From Xenoacremonium recifei (Eukaryota; Ascomycota; Sordariomycetes; Hypocreales; Nectriaceae), in NCBI GenBank assembly GCA_012184525.1, contig WOFQ01000052.1, forward strand, positions 1 to 64,000: a DNA stretch of 64,000 nucleotides, written 5' to 3'. The notes under the pieces were generated by a model. That model saw nothing but the letters and a program-made list of their open reading frames with translations. It had not been told where the DNA came from and made no database searches. How positions within the stretch are numbered: position 1 is the first letter of the stretch; each line of letters opens with the position of its first letter. Of the stretch, positions 1 to 11,837 are shown piece by piece. Both the position numbers and the translations under genes were made by a program.

Positions 1-169
1 TATATAATTAGGGTATATATATATAATTAGGGTATATATATATAATTAGGGTATATATATATAATTAGGGTATATATATATAATTAGGGTATATATATAT
101 AATTAGGGTATATATATATAATTAGGGTATATATATATAATTAGGGTATATATATATAATTAGGGTTAA
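1..169. repeat. 19-bp AT-rich minisatellite
   Basis: The first ~169 bases are an almost perfect tandem array with a 19-base period. The GGG of each unit falls at 11, 30, 49, 68, 87, 106, 125, 144 and 163, giving nine units of the form attaggg followed by an alternating TA run. The array may continue past the window's left edge. The unit contains TTAGGG, but it is not a telomere array because the rest of each unit is (TA)n. Confidence 0.95.
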
Positions 170-1982
170 ATATATAATTTTAATACTTTTAATCTAGATA
201 TACCCAGAATAATACTAATTAGTCTTAGTTAGATTAATAATAAGAATCTTTAGTCTACTAAAGGAGCAGAATAAAATTAAGAATTCTTAGTCAGATTGAG
301 ACTAAAACTAAAGACTAAAGACTAAAATAATATATTAAAATATTAAATAAAAAATCTAATTAAGTGTATATAATATAAATTAATATATATATAAATAATA
401 TATAATATATATTTAATTAAGTATAGCTATATTTATATATTTTTTCAGTCCTTTAATCTGATTAAAATTAATTAATTTTATTTTACTATCAGGTGGAATA
501 AAACTAATTAGTTTTAGTCTTAGTTAGATTAAGAATTCTTAGTTTTTTCTTCCTATAGAATAATACTAATTAGTTTTAGTTAGACTAAATTAATACTAAA
601 AACTAAGGAATAATTTTATAGCCCTGATTAGGGTATATATATATATAAATAAGCTTTATAATAAGAAAATAATATATATATATATTTAATATACTATATA
701 AAGTCTAAAAATGCCCTTAAAGAGGAAAAAGAAGGGGGGGTTAGTATTAAATCTTACAGTCAGTATAATATATATAGCTATATATAATAGACCTATAATT
801 TCTATTATTTTTACTAGACTTACTACCCTTTTTTATAGTAAATATATATATATAATTAGACTTTAATATTCTCTTCTTCTTCCTTTTTTTCCCTTTTTTA
901 ACTCCTCTTCTAAGCTATATAGAGTATTTAGTTTCCAGCTTTTTGATAAAATTAGCTGCTTAACTGTCTGGGAAGCTAATTGGTTCCTACTTTTAGTAAT
1001 AATATTATTACTAATAGAAAGTATTACTATATAAATAGGAAAAATATAGAGATTGATTAAATATATTAATAATATAAGAAATACTAAAAGGACTAAAAAA
1101 GGACTAAAGACTAAACTAAAAATACTTAGTATTAGTCTTAGTCGTATTAAGACTAATTAGTATTTTTACTTAGTGAATAATACTAAGAATCTTTAGTCTG
1201 GACTAAGATTAAGAATTCTTAGTCTTTCTTCTGTGGAATAATACTAATTAGTCTTAGTCGGATTAAACTAATACTAAGAACTAAGGAATAATTTCACATC
1301 CCTAAGTCTACTAAAGGGCGGACTAAAACTAAAAAATCTTAGTCCGGACTGGACTAAGACTAAAGACTAAGGAGTAAATTTACAGCAAATTCATAGCCCC
1401 GGCTGGGAGTTAACTTATTGATGTAAGTCCTCTATAGAGCTTTTTAGGCAGGATTTAGGAGGCCTGAGGGCCCAGGCCTATAAAAGAGGGGGTGACTATA
1501 AGATTTTGCCTATAAGTATCTTATGTTATATATATTATAGTTTAATAGACCTAAATCTGCTTAAAGTGGTTAATTCGGTTGTTTATTTATTAATTAGAAT
1601 AGTATTAATCTGTTATATTTAAGTATGGCTGTGAAATTATACCTTAATATTTAGTTTTAATATTAGTCAGATTAAGACTAATTAGTATTATTCTATTAAC
1701 TAAAATATTAAAATATTAATAATATATTAATATATATATATTATAAAGCTTAATTATATATATATATATCCTAAGTCTATATTTTATAGAAAATACTAAT
1801 TAATGCCTTTTTAGTATTATTAAAGATTATTGAATATACTCAAAATATAGATTATATATAACCGGGGCGGGGCGGGGGTGGCGTGGTTATACACACAACT
1901 AACAGATAACACATACCCATATTCAAATATAATATATACAGCCCTATATAATATATAATATACAGCTATATATATTACATAT
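170..1982. repeat. AT-rich repeat-derived region
   Basis: This stretch is very AT-rich and has no credible gene. Blocks built from actaatactaa and ttagtatt words recur in both orientations. A right-end-like block (ggaataat...agccctg) finishes at 626, and a left-end-like block (ggctgtgaaatta) begins near 1625. These match the ends of the better preserved inverted-repeat elements further right, so the region reads as overlapping decayed copies of the same element family. The composition fits RIP-type (C-to-T) decay, but that is inference. A GC-richer patch lies at about 1395-1500. Confidence 0.7.
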
Positions 1983-2472
1983 AACCAGGGCTGTGAAATT
2001 ATTCCTTAGTATTTAGTATTAGTATTAGTCGTACTAAGACTAATTAGTATTATTCCATAGCAGGAAAATACTAAGGATTCTTAGTATTAGTCGTACTAAG
2101 AATTTTTAGTATTATTCCACTGATTAAAATACTAAGAATTCTTAGTATTAGTATTATTCCATACTAAAAATACTAATACTAATACTAAGAATTTTGAGTA
2201 TTTTTAATATATTCTATATTTATATTATTTCCTTATTATAAAGCTTAATTATTATAAAATATAGAATAAGGATATATATATATATATATATATAATTAAT
2301 ATCTATATTAAAAAAGTAATATATATAGATGAAATACTAATTAGTATTTTTTTAAAATTAATATTAGTATTAGTCGGACTAAGACTAATTAGTATTATTC
2401 CAGCTATAAAAAATACTAAAGATCTTTAGTATTATTCCAGCTAAAAAAAATACTAAAATCACAGCCCTGGTT
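1983..2472. mobile_element. MITE-like element with 14-bp inverted repeats
   Basis: A 490-bp AT-rich segment is bounded by perfect 14-base terminal inverted repeats: AACCAGGGCTGTGA at 1983-1996 and TCACAGCCCTGGTT at 2459-2472. The next bases inward also pair loosely (attattcc against ggaataat in sister copies). There is no coding capacity, so if mobile it would be non-autonomous. I see no clear target-site duplication. The interior repeats the ttagtatt/aatacta words found throughout 170-3850. Confidence 0.6.
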
Positions 2473-2842
2473 GTGTGTATGGCCCCCCCGGTGGTATGTG
2501 ATCCGTATTTTCAGTATATTCAATAACCAGCATCATATGAGCTTAACTAAATCAGATTTTTTTTTTAAAATAAGTTTTGAATTATATCGCTACTTTTACT
2601 CTAGTCGGCGTAGTCGCCAACAGTTCTTTTCCAACTCAGCTGGTCCCCCTCACCCCCCACTTCGCGGATTAGAAAAGGCGACTTTGAGATTTTAATTCAA
2701 CGAGTAGGATTATCGTGAGATAGAAACTTCTAATCGCCATTCAGATAAATGATAGTCACACTAACTTATTTCTCTACTGTTTACAAATAAAGGCGCTACT
2801 CGGAAATTAATGAGACCCCGGTTGGCACCTTTGTTATGGGGG

Positions 2843-3383
2843 CAGGGCTGTAATTTTAGTACTTTTAGCTTAGAATATACCCAGAATAATACTAATTATT
2901 ATGAATTATACTAATACTAAAAGTTATTGATATTTTTATAGCTAAAATAATACTAAAGATTTTTAGTATTAGTATTCTTAAATTAATATTAAAAATCTTA
3001 ATTTTTTATAGCTAGAATAATATTAATAATTTTTAATAATACTAATACTAATATTAACACTAAAAAAGTACTAATTAATATATTATCAGGCATGTGATTT
3101 TAGTACTTTAGTTTAGTATATGCCTGGAATAATACTAATTAGTATTTTGTGTATTAATACTAATTAGCATTAGTATTTTTATAGGTGGAATAATACTAAA
3201 AATTTTAGTATTAGTATTACTAAACTAATACTAAAAATTTTTAGTATTTTTATAGCTGGAATAATACTAAAGGTTTTAGTATTAGTATTAGTATTTTAGT
3301 ATTTCCTTTCTGTAGAATAATACTAATTAGTTTTAGTATACTTATACTAATACTAAATACTAAGGAATAATTTCACAGCCCTG
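2843..3383. mobile_element. Second MITE-like element of the same family
   Basis: The left end starts CAGGGCTGTAA at 2843 and the right end finishes TTCACAGCCCTG at 3383, so the ends are inverted copies of the element at 1983-2472. A second left-end-like sequence at about 3090 (gcatgtgattttagtac) suggests a nested or tandem insertion. Additional right ends finish at 3720 (cacatccctg) and about 3850 (cacaaccctcc). No protein is encoded. Confidence 0.55.
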
Positions 3384-3972
3384 GTCCGACTAATACTAAT
3401 ACTAATACTAAAAAAATACTAATTCGTATTATATATATATATATAGTACTTTTTTAATATAAATCTTAATTATATATAAATATATATAATATTTACTTAT
3501 TATAAAGCTTAGTTATTATAAAATATATAATTAGGATATATTTATATAAAGTATATTAAAAATACTAAAAATCCTTAGTATTAGTATTAGTATTTTTAAA
3601 ACTTTTAGTCAGTGGAATAATACTAAGAATTCTTAGTATTTTTATCCTGTGGAATAATACTAATCAGTCTTAGTCCAATTGTACTAATACTAAATACTAA
3701 GGAATAATTTCACATCCCTGTATATTATATAGAATATAGAATTAATATATATATTTAAGATTTATATTTGAAGAGTAATATATATATATATATAATATAA
3801 TTAAGCTTTATACTAATACTAAGTATTAAGGAATAATTTCACAACCCTCCATAGGGGTCTCGAGAATACGACTGAGATCTAATTTATGGAAGAAATATCT
3901 TATTGGATGGCATGTCCGGCGTGAATTTCTGATAACAGAACTATGGTGGACCTCTGACTCCATTCAACCTCC

Positions 3973-5771
3973 TCAGTCACAACCGACGTCTTCGACTTTC
4001 CTGACACCCGCTGTTTGTGCTTTCTCATCCACATATGCCTTGGCAACTGATGCCGCGGAGTCGTCACCATCGAATATAATTGCAATTTCTTCAAGAGTTG
4101 GACCCTTTGTCTCAACAAAGAAGAAGTAGATAACGAGACACTCTATGACGAGACTGAATCCAGTTAGCGATAGGTTCTCAAACACTGTACAGAGACAGAA
4201 TATTAAACTTACACTGCGATGTAAACAAAGTAGAACTTCCAAGCTAGTTGCTCTAGGCCCAATGGGTTCACCCACTGGTTGAAGACTCCGCTCAAAGCTG
4301 TGAAACAGAAACATAGGGTGAGTCCCTTGGCGCGAATATTGTAAGGCAAAATCTCCACGGTGTACGAGACAGTCAGACCAGGCCAAGCTGCTCCTGCGAC
4401 CCCATAGAAGAGAAAAATCATGGAGACAACAGCTATTCCAGCAGCAGAGGATTCTGTTTTCGCGTAAACAGCACTACAGGCTGTCCAGATGCTAAACGAG
4501 ATGAGCATTCCAACTCCAGCTATGAGAAAAAGAATTCGGCGTCCGACTCGATCCACAAAAAAGGCGGCGAAAAGCGACACAACAAAGCACCATATTGTGA
4601 GGCCCCCATTTATGAGCGCCTGGGTAGTAGAGCTAGAAGATGTGAGATGTCTGGGAATCATGTGTCGGATTTCTTCTGCATACCTAGTGATACCTATTGT
4701 TTTCAAAATTTTCGAGAGCTTGACGGGAGTTAGTCTATTGATAAGCAGTGTTATAAAACACTTACGTAGTAAGACACAAGCCCATTCCCGCTGCATTGCG
4801 AGAAAATGGCGGTGAGGATGATCAACGCGCACCGCTTCCTATTTCCCTTCGTTCGGAAAAGTTCCAACCAACCGTTGTCCGAGGACTCACGCTCGAGCCT
4901 AATTGTGTTGACAATCTCATTGATCTCCCACCTTACAAAGCTGTCATTGGCGTCGTTATTTCCGTGATATTTGATCAAAATCTTCGAAGCCTCATCCTCC
5001 CTACCTTTACTGATAAGCCACCTGGGACTCTCAGGAACAAACCAAACAGCCAATAGTTGTAATCCAGGCATGAGACATTGCAGGCCTGTTGGAAGAACCC
5101 ATTGAAGGTTTCCGGATTGGTTTTTGAGTGTACCAAAGCAGGCCCAAGCCGCAATTATACTTCCCAAGTACCATAAGGTGTTGTAGATTGTGGTAACTGT
5201 TCCGCGATGACGGGGATGGGCTAGCTCTGTGATAAGTAGCGGGCAAGTTCCATTGGAAATATTGGAACCAAAGCCCATGATAAAGCGACCAATCAGGTAC
5301 AAAGCGTCTCGTTGAGTCGAATGATTCTGGTGGGGGAAGCATTGCATCAACGCCCCAGCCACAACGAAAACACAGCCAACAGCCGTTCCACGCTTGCGGC
5401 CAAGTCCATCCGCAATATATGGCGCAAAAAGAAGGACAAACAGGCCTCCAAAGCCAGGCATTGCTCCGAAAAGACCAAGTCGGCTTCCAGTTGGCGAGTC
5501 AAAGACTAGAGGTGGACTAATGCGTTAGTATTTGAAAATGTGGGGAGCGAAATGCCGTGATCGTACAGGTCTGCCAAGTTTGCATTGTCTGGAGTCCATT
5601 GAGAAGACTTGCATCATAACCTAGCGTCGTAGAGCCCAGGAATAAGAAGAACATCATGCCGTAGAGCTTCCTCAACTCTGTCTGCTTCCAGAAGGGGAAA
5701 GACGAGGCGCGTTGCTCATATTCTTCAACAGCATCGAGGCGGTCTGTGGCTTCTTCCATCTTCCTGAGCAC
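3973..5771 (-). CDS. MFS sugar transporter (lactose permease/hexose transporter type)
   Basis: This is a plasma-membrane sugar porter of the major facilitator superfamily, about 540 residues and full length. My model has four exons: 5771-5567, 5505-4766, 4718-4213 and 4153-3973, all in phase. The ATG could be 5771 or 5759. Family marks include GYDASLLNGLQ in the first membrane segment, GRKRG in the loop 2-3 motif, an arginine-rich RFIMGFG segment, PESPRWL at the end of the first half, and the C-terminal FVETKGPTLEEI signature. A run of twelve membrane segments fits the hydrophobic pattern. It is divergent from the Gfo/Idh/MocA dehydrogenase 1.5 kb away and abuts the AT-rich repeats on its 3' side. 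The substrate cannot be read from sequence; disaccharide, pentose or hexose are all possible. Confidence 0.93.
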
Positions 5772-7240
5772 GTTGATATACAGGGAAAAAGTGGGCTTTG
5801 GCAGAGCTGGTAGTGTAACTAAGTCTTGATCAGAAAGGCAAGTGATGAGCCAAGTTCCTCATACGAAAGACGTGGAAGAAGGGAATACCAGGGGTAATAT
5901 ATAGATATACTAGGTCTCGTACGGAATTAAAGTACGGTCCAATTGTTCATATGATGCGATCAGGTTGACCCAGTGAGCTCGCTACTACTTTGCCGGAATG
6001 GGAGACTGACTGTATCCTCGTCTGGCGGATTCCGGTTGACTCCATATTTCGACTATTAATAAGTGCGTATTAAAATACCCCGCGGGGTTCCCCGGACCCA
6101 CGCCGGCGGTCCACTACGAAATTAGACTTGGACATTTGCTAATGAATTCAGTGAAGCCTTCACAGCTGGATCCTTTCAGTAACTAGTAACCGCATGAAAC
6201 CCCGAAGTTTACACGAGAAGATCAGGTCAGGTCCGGCTGTCTACCCTGCTAGGCTCCAAAAGTGCAAACTCGGCCCAGGCCATCAGCCCATTTTTTTTTA
6301 TCTCAGTGCTCAAATCCATTATGAGAGATCCGACTTCTAAAAGACGCACACACAACACTTTTGTTTCATCGGGCTGTTTATAAATTGGCTTACAAAGTGT
6401 TTGTTCGCAGATTCTACGTTATGTGCCGAACTTCTCTCAAAGATATCAACTTTGTGACCAGTTGTCCCTGCCCTCTCCAATGAACCTCCTCGAAGCAATT
6501 ACACACTCATGCAAAGATTCTTGTATCCATCTGACTGAATCGAAGCTTGCCTATTTGCCACTATGTAGAGTAAAACTAATTATGCGGGGATTGGAAGCCA
6601 AAATGGGGGCCTGAATTGAGAATCGCGTGGGTTGATTGATGTTCGGGGAGTGTCGGACGAAGGGCATATGGTCCCTCGAATCTCGGTAAACTTATTCCGC
6701 GGGTCAGCTTGAAAGTCCCGTCGCTGCCTATTTTGATAAGATGCCAAAGTACTATTCAATCTTTATGCGCGAATGATTTGTTTGAGGGATTAGGCTAAAT
6801 AGAGAGGTCGTTTGCTGACGCGTGATAGAAAGGCCTTGTTAGACAGGATTAAAAGTGAACTGGGCGGACCAGGCATGAGAAGCGGAGAAGCAACTGATTG
6901 GCGCGGATGAAATTCGACGGATGCTGGTTAAATAGTTATGAGCGAAACTCCGCGACGCTAAGCATCCCTCTTGCGCCTTTTTACGCCCTACTCGAGATCC
7001 GCCCCTCACTACTTGAGCAATAATTGGCAACCGAATTGAATGAATGAGGTCATTTAGAACAAAGAGCTTCTGAGTCATCTGCCTCTGTCGCTGACTCAAA
7101 CAAAACCCGAATGTCATCATTCCAGTACACATATACGAGCTATAGGTCTGGAATATTTCAACAAAAGGTACATCTAATTCATCTTGGACTAACTTATTTT
7201 TGTTAATCTCACTGGAACAAAGCGTAAACTTTTAGTGAAA
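5772..7240. promoter_or_regulatory. Divergent promoter region of sugar transporter and dehydrogenase
   Basis: This is 1.47 kb between divergent genes with no credible coding sequence. It contains a GC-rich palindrome CCCCGCGGGG at 6078-6087 followed by CCCCGG, which together give several matches to the CreA consensus SYGGRG. It also has one GGCTAAA at 6793-6799, the XlnR-type site. Both are short motifs found by eye, so carbon-source control is only a suggestion. Confidence 0.35.
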
Positions 7241-8593
7241 ATGTCTACTCCTACAACGATTCGCTGGGGTATTCTAGCCACCGGAGGTATTGCCCTGACC
7301 TTGTAGGTAACTCTACGCATGCTCTTTGATCACTGAAAGAAATGGATGAAAGAAATGGATTAGCTGACGCCTTTTACTTAGCACGAAGGACCTCCTTGTC
7401 GACCCATCTACTAGGGGGGTCTTCAACATTCGTCACACTGTGGTCGCTGCAGCATCGTCAAGCTCAGCGGCCCGAGCCCGGTCCTTTCTCCAAGAAGTGG
7501 GTGCACCCCCTTCAGCTAGACATTATGGCTCGTATGAAGAACTTGTTCGTGATACGGATGTAGATATCGTATATATCGCTACACCTCATTCACATCACTT
7601 TCAAAATGCGATGTTATGTCTTGAGGCAGGCAAAAATGTACTATGCGAAAAGCCTTTCACTGTCAACGCGACACAAGCGAAGCTTTTGGTTCAAAAGGCA
7701 AAGGAGAAGGGTTGTTTCCTCATGGAAGCTCTTTGGACGAGATACTTCCCATTAACAGCCTACGTCGTTGAGACAATTAAGTCGGGGAAAATAGGCCATG
7801 TCATGAGGGTAATCTCGGACTGCAGCTTCGGAATGGATCCGCAGGAGAACTTCAAAGACGGGAGGCACAGGATGGTGAACCCAGATCTGGCCGGAGGGGC
7901 TCTGTTGGACCTGGGGATCTACAGCTTGACCTGGCCTTTCCTAGCACTATACGAAACTCAACCACCCAATCAGCGGAAGCCCCCGAAGGTGCTTGCAGCA
8001 ATGGCCAAAGTATGTTCTACCCAAAAGCAATCTTCCTGTTGATCACTATGACCGAACATGGCTAACAAAGTTGCTAGGTATTCCCTACGTACTCAGCTGA
8101 TGAAACCTCAACTATTGTTCTCTCATTTCCACGCGATAATTCTGCAGGAGGCGATGCTCATGCGGTTGCTACTGCATCAATAAGCATTCACGGCGTCTCA
8201 CCTAAAGATCCTAGCCCTGTGCCTAGTGTACGAATTCAAGGACTTTCAGGAGAGATCCAGCTGTTCCCTTGTGCTCAAGATCCAAGGAAGACAAGGCTGG
8301 TCCTGTCTGACGGTACTGTTGAAGAAAAGGAATGGATCAAACCCGGCCCAGGAAAGGGGAGTGGTTGGTATAATGGATTTTTGCATTTCATGAACCCAGA
8401 AGGAGAGGGCCAGGGTATGTTTTGGGAGGCGGACGAAGCTGCCAATGCTTTAATCGAAGGTAGGAAGGAAAGTAGGCTTCAAGGGTGGAACGAAACCATT
8501 CAAATTCTTGAAACAATGGACGAAATTAGGAGACAGGGGGAGTTGAAGTATCCTGAAAAGGTTGAGACCGGAAACTATCCCACGGAGCTTTGA
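7241..8593 (+). CDS. Gfo/Idh/MocA-family NAD(P)-dependent dehydrogenase
   Basis: This is a 401-residue soluble oxidoreductase resembling the dimeric dihydrodiol/D-xylose dehydrogenase branch. Three exons fit in phase: 7241-7302, 7382-8009 and 8078-8593. The N-terminal Rossmann motif is WGILATGGIA. The family signature CEKPFTVN holds the catalytic lysine, and GGALLDLGIYSL is the conserved substrate-side motif, with tyrosine where many relatives have histidine. The C-terminal half is the usual alpha/beta dimerisation domain. It lies divergent to a sugar transporter, which suggests pentose or sugar-diol metabolism. It is also only 0.85 kb from the biosynthetic cluster, so a tailoring role cannot be excluded. 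Confidence 0.92.
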
Positions 8594-9441
8594 CATTTAT
8601 ACAACTCTGCTTTCAGAAAGGAGGGAGATGTAGTAGCCCGTTCAATTAAATGGCCTGCCTGTGATTATTGAGGAAATTATGACATGCATAATGTGCGGTT
8701 ATAGAACTCCGTTCTAGGTCATGCGCAGGAACACATGTCCTCATTTGACAGATCTAAGAGAGAATAGCCTTAATTAAAAAGGTAAATAATCCAATAAAGA
8801 CTGACCGTTGTCTTTCTTCCTTGAGACTTTTTACTTGTTTGAGTCGGACCAGTATCTTCCTTACACAGAGAAACTGCTTTGAGCTACCTAATGTTCGCTG
8901 TTGTACTATGTATATTGATATTATGCGCGGAAAATTTTGCTATTAATACAAAGCCAAAACTCATACGGGCAAAGGGAACCCTGCAAGTATACCGTACATG
9001 TATTGATGATCTTCGGGGGTTTCGGGGGTTTTTGTAGTTTTATTGGCATTTCCGATACTTCGGGATTTTTAAATATTGAAATCCGAGTTACAGTCAACAG
9101 CGGAGAATAGATAGATGTTGCTTAAAATGACAGGGAAATGCTTGTTCTATTGGATGAAGCTTGTCGGGAGATTTCAGCCCGAGTCGTTCCGTGCAAGGTT
9201 CTGGTATAATACTCCCGACGGAGTTTGATCTGAGAAATTCCTAGCTTACAGTCACTAGCCTGAAAAGGAAAAACGAAAACGTAGGTGGCGGCTCTTAGGA
9301 GAATCTTTGGAGAATATTAGGTGCTATAAAAAAGGCAGCGCGTCTGTGAAACATTGCACAAGTATATTTCCCTCCGAAATGAAGATTGGAGAACAAAACA
9401 AGCCGGCTTACTCAGAAGGTCGGCTACTGTGAAACCAAGAA
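8594..9441. promoter_or_regulatory. Promoter region upstream of the lipocalin-like gene
   Basis: This 848-bp gap holds no gene. It carries three TCGGGA motifs or complements: about 9059-9064 (within ttcgggatttt), 9164-9169 and 9213-9218 (TCCCGA). It also holds an unusual G-run repeat, tcgggggtttcgggggtttt, near 9010-9035. The TCGGGA word recurs in other cluster promoters and may be a regulator site. Confidence 0.4.
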
Positions 9442-10076
9442 ATGGCTGCTACCCCGGCAAACCTCACATTCAAAAGTCTCAATGACCAATGGGCCATGGT
9501 AGATCTCTCACACGGCTACTCTACGCGAGCTTACCCCGAGATCTCGCTTGCTAATTGTTGGCCTAGAATTGGGGTCTCTGCGACCCAAACGAGCCAATGC
9601 TCAAGCTGCAGGGCATCCCTTGGCTCATGCGAAGGATTATTAACTTGGTATCAGTATCGGTAGCCATCAAAACATGGCAAGATAGTCAAACCGGCCTGAC
9701 AAACGTCCTCATGGAATATAAACCCCCCCTGGGTTTGCCGAGCAGCTCCGAGCAGCGAACACTAAACTTCGAGGGCGACGAGCTAACCGTCCCGTTCTAC
9801 GGGAGACTACGAGTTTCAATGCGCTGGGCATCAACCAAAGAGCTCGATGAGATAGACGAGTACCTGGAAAAGGGATTTGAAGAAGGACCAAATACCGTTG
9901 TCCATATGATGTCCGAACATCTCGATATCGATGCTGTGACACATCAGGCCTTCGGGTTCGAGGAGATTGATGGCATCAGGTTTCATACAAGGCATATTGT
10001 GGTGAAGAGAGGCAACGACGTTGCGAGACTGAGATTAGTATATGACTATATTGGGCCTCGACCCGCGGACACTTAA
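9442..10076 (+). CDS. Small lipocalin-like fungal protein, possible cyclisation helper
   Basis: This is a 188-residue protein from two exons, 9442-9498 and 9567-10076. The intron has a GTAGAT donor and a CTAAT branch site 11 bases before the AG. It belongs to a common uncharacterised fungal family that I recall by the N-terminal pattern of NLTFKSLN...W, then LKLQGIPWL.R. Alternating hydrophobic strands suggest a lipocalin-like small-molecule-binding barrel. No catalytic motif or signal peptide is visible. It is the first gene of the cluster on this side, 214 bp from the convergent enoyl reductase. In pyrrocidine biosynthesis a small hypothetical protein of this general kind controls the exo-selective Diels-Alder step; equivalence here is inference from context. 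Confidence 0.8.
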
Positions 10077-10290
10077 GACGCATGCAACTATTACGTCTTT
10101 GCTGGTCAATACTTCAAACGGGGTTAATTATAAACGATTACCCAATCTGGTTATTCAATAAGGATGTCTCTTAAAGCGAAGATAAGGGTACTCTCTAGGT
10201 CTCGACACCAAAACTTTACGATGAGGTGCTTGCCAATGTCTCAACTTGGGGCGTGTATTCATTTTCAGTACTGATGTGAAGACCAGAGCC

Positions 10291-11460
10291 TTAGCAGCCT
10301 TTTATGTATAACGGGTATACAATCTTCTCCCCCGAAACTTCCCTTCGCCTCATGGACTCAATCCCGTCAATGACCTTTTCTAGTCCCCCTTGCCTCACCG
10401 TGATCGGATGTGTCTTGGTCTTACCCGACCCAAACAGAGCCACATAGCGTTCTTTCCAGTCACAAAACCAAATATGCAGCTCCGGGTTGGCTTTGCGATA
10501 GTACCCTCCCGGCAAATCAATTTCTAGGCCAGTCATTTCGAGTCCCATAACCCATTCGGCCTTGACCGACTTTCGCATTGTGGCAATTAGATCTTCCGGC
10601 AGTAGTTCGAACCCGCAATACCTGCCACCTCCTCGCCCAATAGCGGCATAGCAATGCCGGATAGTTCGAGCTTCCGTGATTATATCGAGAGCATACTCCA
10701 AGGTGTTGTTGGTATATGCACGAATGTCCTCTCCGCATGTTGCAGAGTGATAATCAAAGGCCTTGTCGGCGCCATACTCTTCTACCAGCTTGAAGTTTTT
10801 GGGGGAACATGTAGTGACGACCTTGTAGCCAGACCTATTCAAGTATAAGCTTTCTGATGTTTTCAAACACAAGGCAAAGATCATCACTTACAGCTTGAGC
10901 AATTGGATAGCAAACGTGCCGCTGGCAGTGGAACCGCCGTAAACGAGGACGTGTTTCGGCTCCTTAATCGGGTTTTCGGGCGTTCCAGGTAGCTTCATCG
11001 AAATCCAGAGTGCCATTCCCACAGTACTAGTTGTCGCACACCCTATTGCGGCCGCTTGCTCCCAGGAGAGGTTGTCTGGTACCTTCCAAACCATGTCGTA
11101 CTCATCTCTCAGATATTCGGTGAAAGCTCCCGCCCAAGGGCGACGACGACTGGAGGCCATCTGAGCGCCCGCAACCCGATCTCCGATCTGAAAACCTGAT
11201 TTGAGAGCCGCAATTTCGCCCATCCGTACGATAGTTCCCGAATAATCGGCCCCATCGACTGCTCCAGGGCAGGGAATACGGCCAGGCATCTTCCAGTCGC
11301 AATGATTTAACGACACCGCTGATACTTTGACAATAAGTTCATTGGCCTGCGGGACCGGAACCGGTCTATTCTCAGACATTTCAAATGCGCCAGGAGTCTT
11401 CTCAGACTGAATAACCGCCTTTTGCGAGGGAGGAAGTTGCGGAAGACCAGTGCTCGCCAT
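10291..11460 (-). CDS. Trans-acting enoyl reductase for the PKS-NRPS
   Basis: This is a 370-residue NADPH-dependent medium-chain reductase of the LovC/ApdC/TenC type. Exons are 11460-10892 and 10834-10291, with a GTAAGT donor and the phase preserved. I chose the ATG at 11460 (MASTGLPQLP) because family similarity starts just after it; an upstream in-frame ATG at 11562 adds an atypical basic stretch. The N-terminal GroES-like domain has ALNPCDWKM-like VSLNHCDWKMPG. The cofactor motif is VYGGSTASGT, followed by TTCSPKNF and the conserved VKAEWVMG. No zinc ligands are present, as expected. It is divergent from the Diels-Alderase-like gene, sharing 377 bp. It should reduce enoyl intermediates in trans because the PKS has no ER motif of its own. 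Confidence 0.93.
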
Positions 11461-11837
11461 TGCAGTGATAGGACGGAAGGTGTCGTATGACTTGGAGCAC
11501 TTCAACTTTCGACTTTGAGTATCCTTCTTCACATTTCTATTCCGGTTTTGCAAAAATGCCACCTCAGCTCCACATATTTCATCCTATAGTAGCCATCGGA
11601 GACCGAGGATGAAGGATTTTCGTGCTGCAACCGACATTCGGGAATTTGACATATTAGCTCGGGACTTTCTAAAGCTGTCTCTCCCCGCATATAACTTGGA
11701 TGGTATTTCGGGACTTCTATAACAGTAACTCTGGCTTATCTATACACTCTGAACTATGTTAGTTGGTTTCTTATTTCCATGCGGCTTTCCATCCTCCAGC
11801 CTGATCCGTCGCGTTAAATCATACTACCACACCCTTC
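11461..11837. promoter_or_regulatory. Bidirectional promoter with three TCGGGA motifs
   Basis: The 377 bp between the enoyl reductase and the Diels-Alderase-like gene contain TCGGGA at 11639-11644, 11660-11665 and 11708-11713, all in the same orientation. Flanks are similar (ttcgggaattt, ctcgggacttt, ttcgggacttc). This density in a shared promoter makes it the best candidate binding region for the cluster's Zn2Cys6 regulator. Binding itself is not shown. Confidence 0.45.

Noticed and set aside
1..169. Telomere repeat array (TTAGGG)
   Set aside because: TTAGGG occurs once per 19 bp and is separated by (TA)n, so it is a minisatellite and not a telomere.
2471..2695. 74-codon frame between the inverted-repeat elements
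   Set aside because: It is isolated in repeat DNA, starts inside an element end, and has no protein-like pattern.
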